DNA of 64,000 nucleotides from NCBI RefSeq assembly GCF_021531895.1, contig NZ_JAFBIX010000008.1, positions 1-64,000 on the forward strand, written 5' to 3'. Source of the stretch: Faecalicatena contorta (GTDB taxonomy: Bacteria > Bacillota > Clostridia > Lachnospirales > Lachnospiraceae). The translations under genes and the position numbers were made by a program. The notes beneath the pieces are model-generated. The model made no database searches, was not told the DNA's origin, and saw nothing but the letters and a program-made list of their open reading frames with translations. This document shows positions 34,876 through 42,842 of the stretch, in pieces. Position 1 is the stretch's first letter. Each line of letters starts with the position of its first letter.

Positions 34876-35670
34876 ATGAACATACAGACCCCTAAAAATA
34901 ACGAAACAATAAAAATGGTAGAACGTGCATTACAAGTTTTGGATTTGTTAAGGGCCCCTAACAGTCGTTTTGGTGTAAATGAAATCGCCAAAAAGTGTGA
35001 TTTGAACCCTTCAACAACCTTCCGCATTTTAAAAACCCTAGAAAAATCGGGATGGGTATTTCAGTTGAGTGATGACCGATATATCAGTGGTGAAAAACTT
35101 AGCTTTATTACAGAGAAGAACAATCTCTATCTTGCTCTTCAGGATGTTGCACTTTTTATCATGCAAGACTATACCGACCAATATGGACAGGCAATGAATC
35201 TGATGGTACGAAACGGCAAACATTGCGTAATCATCCAACAATCCCGTACAAATCGATTTGTAGACTATGTGCCGCCAATGCATACTGATCTCCCAATCCA
35301 CGCCTGCGCAGGAGGAAAGATTCTTTTGTCCTCTCTTCCAATCAACTACGCAGAACGGATCATCAACGCCTGCGAACTGACAAAGCTTACCGAAGATACC
35401 ATCACAGACACGGAACGATTCTGGCAAGAATTAAGGCAGACAGCCACGCAAGGTTATGCTTTTGATCACAAAGAATCAACAGAAAACGGAAGCTGCATTG
35501 CCGTTCCTGTCTATGACCGTGAGGGAACCGTGATTGCTGCAATCTCCTTCAGCGGGTTTATAGGAGTGGAGGACACAGACGATCTCCTCAAATACCTGCC
35601 CATCTTGCATGAAGTATCTAACAAAATCTCCCACAGCTTATTTCGCGTGGGTACCGAATATTCTGCCTAA
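34876..35670 (+). CDS. IclR-family transcriptional regulator
   Basis: A 264-residue IclR regulator: winged helix at about 10-75 (MVERALQVLDLL, FGVNEIAKKCDLNPSTTFRI) and a GAF-like effector domain (about 90-255) with HACAGGKILLSSL and an AAISFSGF end. AGAAGGGAGG precedes the ATG. It is divergent from the DapA/LarA/FAD oxidoreductase operon, which it probably controls in response to a pathway hydroxy- or ketoacid. The regulator is intact although the operon is damaged. Confidence 0.88.
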   Translation: MNIQTPKNNETIKMVERALQVLDLLRAPNSRFGVNEIAKKCDLNPSTTFRILKTLEKSGWVFQLSDDRYISGEKLSFITEKNNLYLALQDVALFIMQDYTDQYGQAMNLMVRNGKHCVIIQQSRTNRFVDYVPPMHTDLPIHACAGGKILLSSLPINYAERIINACELTKLTEDTITDTERFWQELRQTATQGYAFDHKESTENGSCIAVPVYDREGTVIAAISFSGFIGVEDTDDLLKYLPILHEVSNKISHSLFRVGTEYSA

Positions 35671-35764
35671 AATCGCAAAAGGAGACTTTTCCATTGAAAA
35701 ATCTATGTTTGCTGGTATACTAATGTTGTGACAACAGATCCATAATATGAAAAGAGGGACTTGT

Positions 35765-36061
35765 ATGATTTCAACGATTGGATTAAATATAAAAGCATTA
35801 AAAAAAGAACCTTTTTCAGGTTCCTATCATGGAATGCGTTTTTATCTGTCAGCTTCTGAAGATACTTTGAACACCTGGGTCTACCCGGAGCCCTGGAGCT
35901 TTGAGGTTACACCCGATGAGCAGAAAGAACGGAAAGAATTTGCATTTACCCAGGAAGGATTAGACGAAGCAATTGTCTGGATCAATCAATGTTTTGATGA
36001 ACAACGGACACATTGGGAACAGATTGACAAGGACAAAATGAAGATCGTCCTTGAAGCATAA
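35765..36061 (+). CDS. Small conserved hypothetical protein
   Basis: A 98-residue soluble protein with no recognised domain; it contains GSYHGMRFYLSASED and WVYPEPWSFE. The ATG at 35765 is chosen because GAGGG is 6 nt upstream; the ATG at 35747 overlaps that ribosome site. It stands between iclR and the Na/Pi cotransporter, separated from the latter by a hairpin. It resembles uncharacterised Lachnospiraceae proteins, from memory only. No function is assigned. Confidence 0.7.
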   Translation: MISTIGLNIKALKKEPFSGSYHGMRFYLSASEDTLNTWVYPEPWSFEVTPDEQKERKEFAFTQEGLDEAIVWINQCFDEQRTHWEQIDKDKMKIVLEA

Positions 36062-36065
36062 AAGT

Positions 36066-36105
36066 GGCGCAGGAGCTCTGAAAATGTCTCAGATTATCCT
36101 GCGCC
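36066..36105. terminator. Bidirectional terminator hairpin
   Basis: GGCGCAGGA (36066-36074) pairs with TCCTGCGCC (36097-36105) between two converging genes; T-runs are weak on both sides. Confidence 0.6.
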
Positions 36106-36134
36106 GCTATATTTATTATAAATACTTTCCCTTA

Positions 36135-37775
36135 CTATGCCTGCTGTTCCAGCACTTCTTCTGCGATATTTCGTGCATGGTCGGAAATACGTTCCAGACA
36201 TACCAGAGCATCCAGGAACACAACACCTGCCTCTGTGTTGCACTGGTTATTCGCAAGACGCTTGATGTGCTTACTTCTAAGCGTAATCTCAAGATCATCT
36301 GCCTGCGTCTCTTTTTCAATAACTTTCAGAGCCTTCTCCCGGCTTCTTTCTGTAAATGCTTCATATGCATATTTATAACTATCCGCACATACATCCAGCA
36401 TTTCTTTCAACTGTGCAGTCCCCACCTCAGAGAAGGACACTTTCTTCTCATACAAGGTCTCCGCAAATTCGGAAATATTTTCGCAGTAGTCACTGATACG
36501 CTCAATATCGGAAATCATCTGGAGCAGATGAGCGACATCCTGATGTTCCTTCTCGCTAATCTGCAAAGAACTCAGCTTGATTGCGTAATTTGTGATGCCT
36601 GCACTTAATTTATCTACGGTATCTTCTTCTTCCTTCAGAAATTGGATATCTTCTTCTTTTAGTGTAAAGAGTACCTCTTTTGCTACTTCTAAAGACTCTT
36701 CCACAATCTTGGCCATACGCGCAACTTCTTTTACCGTTGACTGCAAAGCGATTCCAGGAGTCTCTAAGATACGGTCATCCAGAAGAACAACACTCTGATC
36801 CTGTCCATCTTCATCCACACGGCCAATCTTCTTCGCCAGTGTAATAATCCAGCCAGATACTGGGAAGAGAAGCACTGTCGTTCCAATATTGAATGCCGTA
36901 TGCACCATACTGATCTGTGTCTGACTGATCATTCCTGCTCCCATCGTCGGATTGATAATCTCGAAAAATACAATTGCAAAAACACTAAAAATAACAGATC
37001 CAATAATATTAAACAACAGATGCATCAAAGCAGCTGTCTTCGCATTTTTCTTAGCTCCAAGACTTGATAAGATTGCTGTCACACAAGTACCAATATTCTG
37101 ACCCATGATGATGTAGACTGCTGCGCTGAACGGAACCAGTCCTGCCGCTGCAAGGCTCTGCAGGATACCGACCGAAGCTGAGGAGCTCTGAATCACCGCA
37201 GTTACCAACGCACCTGTCAGGATTCCCATAATCGGATTATTTCCTAATGTTACCAGTATTCCACAGAATGCTTCTGATTCCTGCAAAGGCTCTACCGCAG
37301 AAGACATGGTTGTAATTCCGATAAAGAGTAGACCAAATCCGATAATGATACTAGATATTTCCTTCGAGGAACGTCTCTTTCCTGTCAGCATGATAACAAC
37401 ACCAAGTATCACTGCGATTGGCGCCAGTTTTGCCGGACTTAAAAACTTTGCCCATTCTACTGCTGATACCAGCCATCCGGTTACCGTCGTACCGACATTG
37501 GCACCCATGATGACGCCCATTGCCTGTGTCAGGTTCATGATTCCGGCATTTACAAAACCGACAACCATGACGGTCGTTGCGGATGAGCTCTGAATCACAG
37601 CTGTAATTGCCGCTCCCAGAAGAACACCCATCAATTTATTCTTGGTCAGGACCTCCAGCAAAGTCTTCATCTTATTTCCTGCTGCATTTTCCAGGCCCTG
37701 AGCCATAATCTGCATACCATAGATGAACATTCCCAATCCACCGACAAATGGTATGATAATGTCTAAGTAATTCAT
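36135..37775 (-). CDS. Na+/phosphate cotransporter family protein with PhoU-like domain
   Basis: A 546-residue protein. The N-terminal two-thirds is a NptA/PNaS-type transporter with the duplicated QSSSATT / QSSSASVG motifs (near residues 62 and 196) and about eight to nine helices. From about residue 340 a helical PhoU-like domain follows (ISDIERISDYCENI, LERISDHARNIAEEV). These proteins import phosphate with sodium or regulate its uptake. Single gene with AGGAGG upstream of the start. Confidence 0.92.
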   Translation of the reverse strand: MNYLDIIIPFVGGLGMFIYGMQIMAQGLENAAGNKMKTLLEVLTKNKLMGVLLGAAITAVIQSSSATTVMVVGFVNAGIMNLTQAMGVIMGANVGTTVTGWLVSAVEWAKFLSPAKLAPIAVILGVVIMLTGKRRSSKEISSIIIGFGLLFIGITTMSSAVEPLQESEAFCGILVTLGNNPIMGILTGALVTAVIQSSSASVGILQSLAAAGLVPFSAAVYIIMGQNIGTCVTAILSSLGAKKNAKTAALMHLLFNIIGSVIFSVFAIVFFEIINPTMGAGMISQTQISMVHTAFNIGTTVLLFPVSGWIITLAKKIGRVDEDGQDQSVVLLDDRILETPGIALQSTVKEVARMAKIVEESLEVAKEVLFTLKEEDIQFLKEEEDTVDKLSAGITNYAIKLSSLQISEKEHQDVAHLLQMISDIERISDYCENISEFAETLYEKKVSFSEVGTAQLKEMLDVCADSYKYAYEAFTERSREKALKVIEKETQADDLEITLRSKHIKRLANNQCNTEAGVVFLDALVCLERISDHARNIAEEVLEQQA

Positions 37776-37898
37776 TGGTTTCCTCCTACTAATATATGCA
37801 CATGTGTTAAACCCACCTTTTTTACAATAACATCTATAAATAGAGAAAACAACAAATTTTTCGATTTTCTTAACAATTCTTTTACTTTTTTCGACCTT

Positions 37899-38255
37899 TT
37901 ACTTCTTCATCTTCGGTTCGAAAATCAAGGATGCCAAATAGCCGAAAATCAATGCCGCCGATATTCCCACCGCACTGGCTTTGAAACCTCCCATAAAGAT
38001 ACCGATAAATCCCTCCTGATCCACTGCTTCCTTCACACCTTTCCATAACAGATTGCCAAATCCGGTAAGCGGTACGCTCGCTCCGGCTCCGGCAAACTCC
38101 TGAAAAGGCTGGTAGATCTGCAATGCTCCAAGTACCGCCCCGGTACAGACCAAAAGCACCATGACACGCCCCGGCATCAACTTCGTCCTGTCTAATAAAA
38201 TCTGTACGACGGCACATATCAAGCCGCCGACCCAAAATGCATTTATATAATCCAT
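37899..38255 (-). CDS. spoVAE: Stage V sporulation protein AE
   Basis: A 118-residue membrane protein with about four helices and the SpoVAE-type PLTGFGNLLWKGVKEAV stretch. It belongs to the SpoVA channel that moves dipicolinic acid and calcium into the forespore. AGGAGG precedes the ATG. It is last in the spoIIA-sigF-spoVA operon; a 78-bp repeat (38271-38348) fills the gap to spoVAD. No spoVAF follows. Confidence 0.92.
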   Translation of the reverse strand: MDYINAFWVGGLICAVVQILLDRTKLMPGRVMVLLVCTGAVLGALQIYQPFQEFAGAGASVPLTGFGNLLWKGVKEAVDQEGFIGIFMGGFKASAVGISAALIFGYLASLIFEPKMKK

Positions 38256-38270
38256 GTTAACCTCCTAAAG

Positions 38271-38348
38271 TGGGGACGGGGGTTTTTTCATTTTCCTCCG
38301 TCCCAGATGAAAATCTCCGTGTCCCTTTTTCAATTTGCCGTGTCCCCA
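38271..38348 (-). repeat. Dispersed GGGGAC-ended repeat, copy A
   Basis: A 78-bp unit on the minus strand beginning TGGGGACACGG and ending CCCCCGTCCCCA; its ends are complementary and it contains a second GGGACGG...CCGTCCC hairpin. It starts immediately after the spoVAD stop codon (38349-38351) and ends 5 nt before the spoVAE ribosome site, so it lies wholly inside the operon. Closely similar to copies B (39912) and E (55337). Confidence 0.9.
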
Positions 38349-39353
38349 TCAGCAATGTTCGAGTACAATCCCATGTGCAATCCCCGGGACGCTGGCTCCT
38401 TCGTTGTAGCTGACGGTGGACATTAGTGCCCCAGTCGGGACAAATAATACTCTTTTCCATTCGCCTTTTTCTATTTTGGGCAGAATATATGCGGACAATG
38501 TGGTCGCAGCGCATCCACATCCACTTCCTCCTGCATGGGTATCTTGTAACTGTTGATTGAAGATTGTCATGCCACAGTCCATATGATTGGCTTTAATATC
38601 ATATCCTTTTCCCCGCATAAGATCGAAAAGAATACTCTGGCCGACGTATCCGAGATCTCCGGTTATGATACGGCTGTAATCTTCTGGTGTACGCTCAAAA
38701 TCTTCAAGATTTCTTATAATAGTATCGCAGGCAGCCGGTGCCATACACGCTCCCATATTCTGGGAATCTTTCAACCCATAATCAATGATTTTTCCTATGG
38801 TGACTCCGGTAATCCTGACATGACTTCTTCTTTTTCCTACGATAAATGCACCGCTTCCCGTCACAGTCCATTGCGCGGACAGTGGTCTTTGGCTTGCATA
38901 TCCTAATGGGAAACGGAACTCCTTCTCTGCACTGGCGAAGTGGCTGGATGTCACTGCCATCATATATTCTCCATATCCTGCTGCCACACTCATAGACGCC
39001 AACGCCAGTGCTTCTCCCGAAGTCGAACATGCTCCGAAAAGTCCGAACATTGGAATCTCCAATTCTTCCACACCCATCGAAGTCGCTACTCCCTGCCTCA
39101 AAAGATCTCCCCCGAAAAGATACCGGATGTCTTCTGGCAGCAAATGTGCTTTTTCAAGTGCCAAAAGACAAGCCTCCTTCTGCATAGCACTTTCTGCCGA
39201 TTCCCAATTATCTTCTCCAAATAAATCCTCTGTCTCTATCAGATCAAACATATTTCCCAGAGGCCCTTCGCCTTCCTTCTTCCCTACCACAGATGCACTG
39301 GTAATAAGAAACGGCGACTGCTCAAATGCAATACTTTGTAATCCCTTTTCCAT
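38349..39353 (-). CDS. spoVAD: Stage V sporulation protein AD
   Basis: A 334-residue thiolase-fold protein (GACSTSGEALALASMSVAAG near residue 108, GGSGCGCAATTLSAYILP near 276) matching SpoVAD, the dipicolinic acid-binding component of the SpoVA complex. It starts about 50 nt after spoVAC and ends exactly where repeat A begins. Confidence 0.95.
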   Translation of the reverse strand: MEKGLQSIAFEQSPFLITSASVVGKKEGEGPLGNMFDLIETEDLFGEDNWESAESAMQKEACLLALEKAHLLPEDIRYLFGGDLLRQGVATSMGVEELEIPMFGLFGACSTSGEALALASMSVAAGYGEYMMAVTSSHFASAEKEFRFPLGYASQRPLSAQWTVTGSGAFIVGKRRSHVRITGVTIGKIIDYGLKDSQNMGACMAPAACDTIIRNLEDFERTPEDYSRIITGDLGYVGQSILFDLMRGKGYDIKANHMDCGMTIFNQQLQDTHAGGSGCGCAATTLSAYILPKIEKGEWKRVLFVPTGALMSTVSYNEGASVPGIAHGIVLEHC

Positions 39354-39403
39354 ACATTATTCTCACTTTCTTATTGACAATCTATCCATTTTTCCAAGTC
39401 AGG

Positions 39404-39862
39404 CTATACAATACCACTGATTTTCAATATCCAATATCCCAGTCCCAAAAGCCAACTTGTAAAGATTCCATACAAGATAACTGGTCCTGCAATGGTAAAT
39501 ATTTTACAGCCGACTCCCATGACCTGTCCTTCTTTTTTATACTCAATAGCCGGAGCTGCCACTGAGTTGGCGAATCCAGTAATCGGAACCAAAGCACCGG
39601 CGCCACCCCATTTTGCGATACTTGGGTAAATATTAAATCCCGTCAAAACCACACTGAGCAGTACCAGAATCATAGAAGTCCAGCCACCGCTGATATCCTT
39701 GCCAAGTCCCATCTTCTCACAATAATTTAAGATCGCCTGTCCAATTACACAGATAACACCTCCTACCACAAATGCTTTTGCCATATTTGCAGGGAGATTG
39801 TGCACCGGCGTCTTTTGCTTTACATAATTTTCATATGCTTGTTGCTGCTTTTTCTTGTCCAC
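39404..39862 (-). CDS. spoVAC: Stage V sporulation protein AC
   Basis: A 152-residue membrane protein with about four helices and the SpoVAC features: N-terminal NYVKQKTPVHNLP and GAGALVPITGFANSVAAPAIE. In Bacillus SpoVAC acts as a mechanosensitive channel in germination. It uses a GTG start with GGAGG upstream. Repeat B lies between it and spoVAB. Confidence 0.95.
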   Translation of the reverse strand: MDKKKQQQAYENYVKQKTPVHNLPANMAKAFVVGGVICVIGQAILNYCEKMGLGKDISGGWTSMILVLLSVVLTGFNIYPSIAKWGGAGALVPITGFANSVAAPAIEYKKEGQVMGVGCKIFTIAGPVILYGIFTSWLLGLGYWILKISGIV

Positions 39863-39911
39863 AATTACTTACCTCCATATCATTTCACTATCATATTTTC
39901 ATCTATTTAAA

Positions 39912-39989
39912 TGGGGACAGGGCAAACCCAAAAAGGGACAGGGATATTTTCATCTGGGACGGGGGAAAATGAAAATACCCCCGTCCCCA
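39912..39989 (+). repeat. Dispersed GGGGAC-ended repeat, copy B
   Basis: A 78-bp unit in the plus orientation (TGGGGACAGGG ... CCCCCGTCCCCA), one base past the spoVAB stop codon. It is inverted relative to the operon, whereas copy A is co-oriented. Much of its middle (GGGACAGGGATATTTT) is shared with copy E. Confidence 0.9.
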
Positions 39990-39990
39990 C

Positions 39991-40407
39991 CTACCATCTT
40001 TCTGCGAAGAATACGAACGCCCCGATTCCTTTGCCAATTGCCATCCCCAGTATAAGGTATTGTATTCCTCTGACCAGCCTGACTCGTCGGATAAAGATGG
40101 GGAATACGTTGAGGATTTCTGCCAATGCCATGGCCCAGCACCCCACGAAGATTCCGCCAAACAGACCGAAGACTGGCACCATCCATTCTCCATGTGGGAT
40201 GGCGATATGGTATATGAAGAAGATATTCCCCAGGATTCCGCCAAGAGCTACGCTGGTCTCGTAGAGAAGAATGTGTTCTCCGGTGTGTGTCCGGTCGGCA
40301 AAGTCAGAGATGACGCCGAGACCACTGATAAATGAGAAGAGTCCTCCTGCCACCACTAACCCGGAGCTAAGACCGATGACGGCCAGTATGATCTGTGCTG
40401 CCCACAT
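39991..40407 (-). CDS. spoVAB: Stage V sporulation protein AB
   Basis: A 138-residue membrane protein with about four to five helices, close to the Bacillus SpoVAB length. The ATG at 40407 (MWAAQIILAVIG) is preferred to a TTG 11 codons upstream because AAAGGAG lies 10 nt before it. It still overlaps the end of spoVAA by about 40 nt, so the two are translationally coupled. Its role in the SpoVA complex is not well defined. Confidence 0.88.
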   Translation of the reverse strand: MWAAQIILAVIGLSSGLVVAGGLFSFISGLGVISDFADRTHTGEHILLYETSVALGGILGNIFFIYHIAIPHGEWMVPVFGLFGGIFVGCWAMALAEILNVFPIFIRRVRLVRGIQYLILGMAIGKGIGAFVFFAERW

Positions 40408-41041
40408 CCAGTTCTTTCTCCTTTCTGGAGTAATTCTCAATCAGGGTGGTCTGAATATCGTTTTCGTATAGTCGCATCTCTACTTCCATAGGTGTTGGGT
40501 CAACGGTAAACTTTTTCTTCCCAAAATGATTGAAGAACGTCAATATTCCTATAATCAGTCCGATACAATAAGTAAGCTCGAGTATCGTAAATCCATCAGA
40601 AGTCTTACCCGTCAGTAATTGGTAGATCTGTGCGAACATCTTGGTGGTGTCTACATCATTGTTAAATGCCATAATAGAAAATGCCGCCCCAATAAAGCTA
40701 ATGATCACCACTGCCGTAATCTTCGCATAATGCCAGATACCTCCAGAATCTTTTTGCACTTCATAGGTAACAATAAAATCAGTCTCTCCCATATTCTCCA
40801 CATTGATATTGGGATATTCCTTGTGGATACACTCAATCACCTTTAAGACAGAGACTGCAACCCGATTCTGATTCTTGTTATCCGTGTGATGAAATTTTAG
40901 CAATTTTATAGTGTTTAGTTTGGGTACAATATGTGGATTCGAACATTCCATGGTCAGCACATCTCCCAACGTAACATCTGGGTTGCTCACCTCCACATCC
41001 CGGTCTGCCTTAATGTATACTGTCTCATTACTGCCCGCCAT
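40367..41041 (-). CDS. spoVAA: Stage V sporulation protein AA
   Basis: A 224-residue protein: a soluble N-terminal domain (about 1-115) and two transmembrane helices (near 130-150 and 170-190), the SpoVAA layout. It begins 2 nt after a 54-residue membrane peptide gene and overlaps spoVAB at its end. Confidence 0.88.
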   Translation of the reverse strand: MAGSNETVYIKADRDVEVSNPDVTLGDVLTMECSNPHIVPKLNTIKLLKFHHTDNKNQNRVAVSVLKVIECIHKEYPNINVENMGETDFIVTYEVQKDSGGIWHYAKITAVVIISFIGAAFSIMAFNNDVDTTKMFAQIYQLLTGKTSDGFTILELTYCIGLIIGILTFFNHFGKKKFTVDPTPMEVEMRLYENDIQTTLIENYSRKEKELDVGSTDHTGRHRS

Positions 41042-41043
41042 CT

Positions 41044-41208
41044 CTATCTTCCGTCCTCCACAATCTCTTCCTCCAGACGGACCAGCGTCCCTTCACTGAC
41101 ATTATTCTGTTCTCTTACACTTCCAAAATAATAGATGCACCCAACAATGACTGCCACTGCCACAACGCAGATCAGGCATACCCTGAGCTTTTTCCTTGCC
41201 TCATCCAT
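41044..41208 (-). CDS. Small single-pass membrane peptide between sigF and spoVAA
   Basis: A 54-residue ORF: ATG at 41208 with GAGGTGG 5 nt upstream, a basic start (MDEARKKLR), one transmembrane helix (CLICVVAVAVIVGCIYYF), and an acidic tail (RLEEEIVEDGR). Its stop at 41044 is 2 nt before the spoVAA start, which argues for translational coupling. It is not part of the Bacillus spoIIA-spoVA operon as I know it. Function is unknown; a forespore membrane role is inferred from position. Confidence 0.75.
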   Translation of the reverse strand: MDEARKKLRVCLICVVAVAVIVGCIYYFGSVREQNNVSEGTLVRLEEEIVEDGR

Positions 41209-41280
41209 ACGATCCACCTCTTCATTCTTTTTGCAGATTAGTATGGATGATTTCAGAAAAAAATATACATGGTATGCCTG

Positions 41281-41994
41281 TTATATTCGTTCCCGCAGAT
41301 TTTTCAATATTTTCTTTTCCATTCGCGACACCTGAACCTGCGAGATTCCCAATGTCTTTCCGACCTGGGATTGCGTCTGATTGGCAAAATAGCGCAGATA
41401 GATCAGTTGTCGTTCTTCTTTGTCCAGATAGGCCAGCAGCTGTTGTAACAGCATGTGATCCAGAATCCGGTCTTCGTTCCCTTCTTTTTCAGGCAGCTTG
41501 TCCATTAGACGGATCTCCTGCCCTTCTTTCTGGAAAATCGGTTTGTGCAGGGATTCAATATCGCTGTTGGCATCCAGCGCCATGGTAAGTTCTTCTCTCT
41601 CCACGCCAAGCTGCTCTGCAATCTCTGTGACCGTCGGATCCCTCCCCCATTGTTCCTGCAGTTTTTCCTGACAAATATATGCCTTGTACGCCAGTTCCTT
41701 CAGAGAGCGACTGACCTTGATCATACCGTCATCCCTTAAGAATCGTTTGATCTCCCCCGAGATCATTGGCACCGCATAGGTGGAGAACTTAACATCGTAA
41801 GTCAGATCAAACTTATCAATTGCTTTTAAAAGTCCGATATTCCCCACCTGGAAGAGATCCTCTGCCTCGACACCCCGATTATAGAACCGCTTCACAATAC
41901 ACCAGACAAGACCTGCATTTTCCTCCACTAATCGTGCTCTTGCTTCTTCATCCCCTTCGTGAGATCTCTGAATCAAAGCGATTGTGTGGTCCAT
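41281..41994 (-). CDS. sigF: RNA polymerase sporulation sigma factor SigF
   Basis: A 237-residue sigma-70-family factor: region 2 FDLTYDVKFSTYAVPMISGEI, region 3, and a C-terminal region 4 helix-turn-helix (QTQSQVGKTLGISQVQVSRME). It directs early forespore transcription. It overlaps spoIIAB by 22 nt. Its partners SpoIIAA and SpoIIAB are encoded just upstream. Confidence 0.95.
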   Translation of the reverse strand: MDHTIALIQRSHEGDEEARARLVEENAGLVWCIVKRFYNRGVEAEDLFQVGNIGLLKAIDKFDLTYDVKFSTYAVPMISGEIKRFLRDDGMIKVSRSLKELAYKAYICQEKLQEQWGRDPTVTEIAEQLGVEREELTMALDANSDIESLHKPIFQKEGQEIRLMDKLPEKEGNEDRILDHMLLQQLLAYLDKEERQLIYLRYFANQTQSQVGKTLGISQVQVSRMEKKILKNLRERI

Positions 41995-42428
41995 AATCTC
42001 CGTCCTTTTCCAATTGTTTTTTCCATCTTGACCGTCGTCCCCTTCCCAGGAGCAGATACGACTTCCAGATGATCCATGAAGGCCTCCATAAAAGAGAACC
42101 CCATTCCAGAACGATCCAGCTCTGGTTTTGTTGTGAACATCGGCTCCATCGCCTGCTGCACATCCTCAATTCCTTTTCCTTCATCCGATATCTCCAGATA
42201 AAGCGTCTTATCCTCAGTACGGCAACGGATACAGATGTTATGTACCTCATTTTCATATCCATGAATGATTGCATTGGTCACTGCCTCAGAGACCGCCGTC
42301 TTCACATCGGATACTTCTTCCACCGTCGGATTCAGCGCTGTCATAAATGCCGCCACTGCCACTCTGGCAAATGATTCGTTGGATGAGCGGCTGTCAAAGA
42401 TTAACTGCATCTCATTGGTATGTTCCAT
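41973..42428 (-). CDS. spoIIAB: Anti-sigma F factor SpoIIAB
   Basis: A 151-residue GHKL-type ATPase/kinase: N box AVTNAIIHGYEN, G1 box DEGKGIEDV and G2 box GMGFSFMEAF. It binds and inhibits SigF and phosphorylates SpoIIAA. The start abuts the spoIIAA stop directly and the end overlaps sigF. Confidence 0.95.
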   Translation of the reverse strand: MEHTNEMQLIFDSRSSNESFARVAVAAFMTALNPTVEEVSDVKTAVSEAVTNAIIHGYENEVHNICIRCRTEDKTLYLEISDEGKGIEDVQQAMEPMFTTKPELDRSGMGFSFMEAFMDHLEVVSAPGKGTTVKMEKTIGKGRRLWTTQSL

Positions 42429-42740
42429 CTACTTATCCTCCTCATATATCTGCATAATTTTGGTTACTCCTGACATCGTCAATATCTTCTTCATTCTTTC
42501 ATTGGCATGCACTGCACACACCTCTCCTCCCAGCATATAGATTCGTTTATAACGCCCCATGATCACACCGATTCCGGAACTGTCCATAAAATTCGTCTCC
42601 GCAAAATCAAAGATGACATACCGGATATGATTGTGTTCAATTAAGTGATCGGATTCCTTCCTGATCTCTTCGGCATTGTGGTGATCCAATTCTCGGGGCA
42701 GGAACACCGTCAGACAATTCTCCTGTACCTGATACTTCAT
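42429..42740 (-). CDS. spoIIAA: Anti-anti-sigma factor SpoIIAA
   Basis: A 103-residue STAS-domain protein with the phosphorylatable serine motif NFMDSSGIGVIMGRYK. The ATG at 42740 (MKYQVQENC) follows GAAGGAG; a longer frame to 42815 would include the upstream terminator and is rejected. Dephosphorylated SpoIIAA releases SigF from SpoIIAB. First gene of the sporulation operon. Confidence 0.95.
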   Translation of the reverse strand: MKYQVQENCLTVFLPRELDHHNAEEIRKESDHLIEHNHIRYVIFDFAETNFMDSSGIGVIMGRYKRIYMLGGEVCAVHANERMKKILTMSGVTKIMQIYEEDK

Positions 42741-42785
42741 ATTCGTCTCCTTCCTCAAAGCTGTTCTATACGTAAAAAAGAACAG

Positions 42786-42824
42786 AAAAAAGGACATGCA
42801 CATATTATTATGCATATCCTTTTC
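42786..42824 (-). terminator. Terminator of the TPR protein gene, upstream of spoIIAA
   Basis: AGGACATGCA (42791-42800) pairs with TGCATATCCT (42811-42820) with one mismatch, and six T follow on the minus strand. The 100-bp gap to spoIIAA should hold a sporulation (sigma-H-type) promoter, but no clear match was found. Confidence 0.75.
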
Positions 42825-42842
42825 TTTTGTATATAAAACTCC

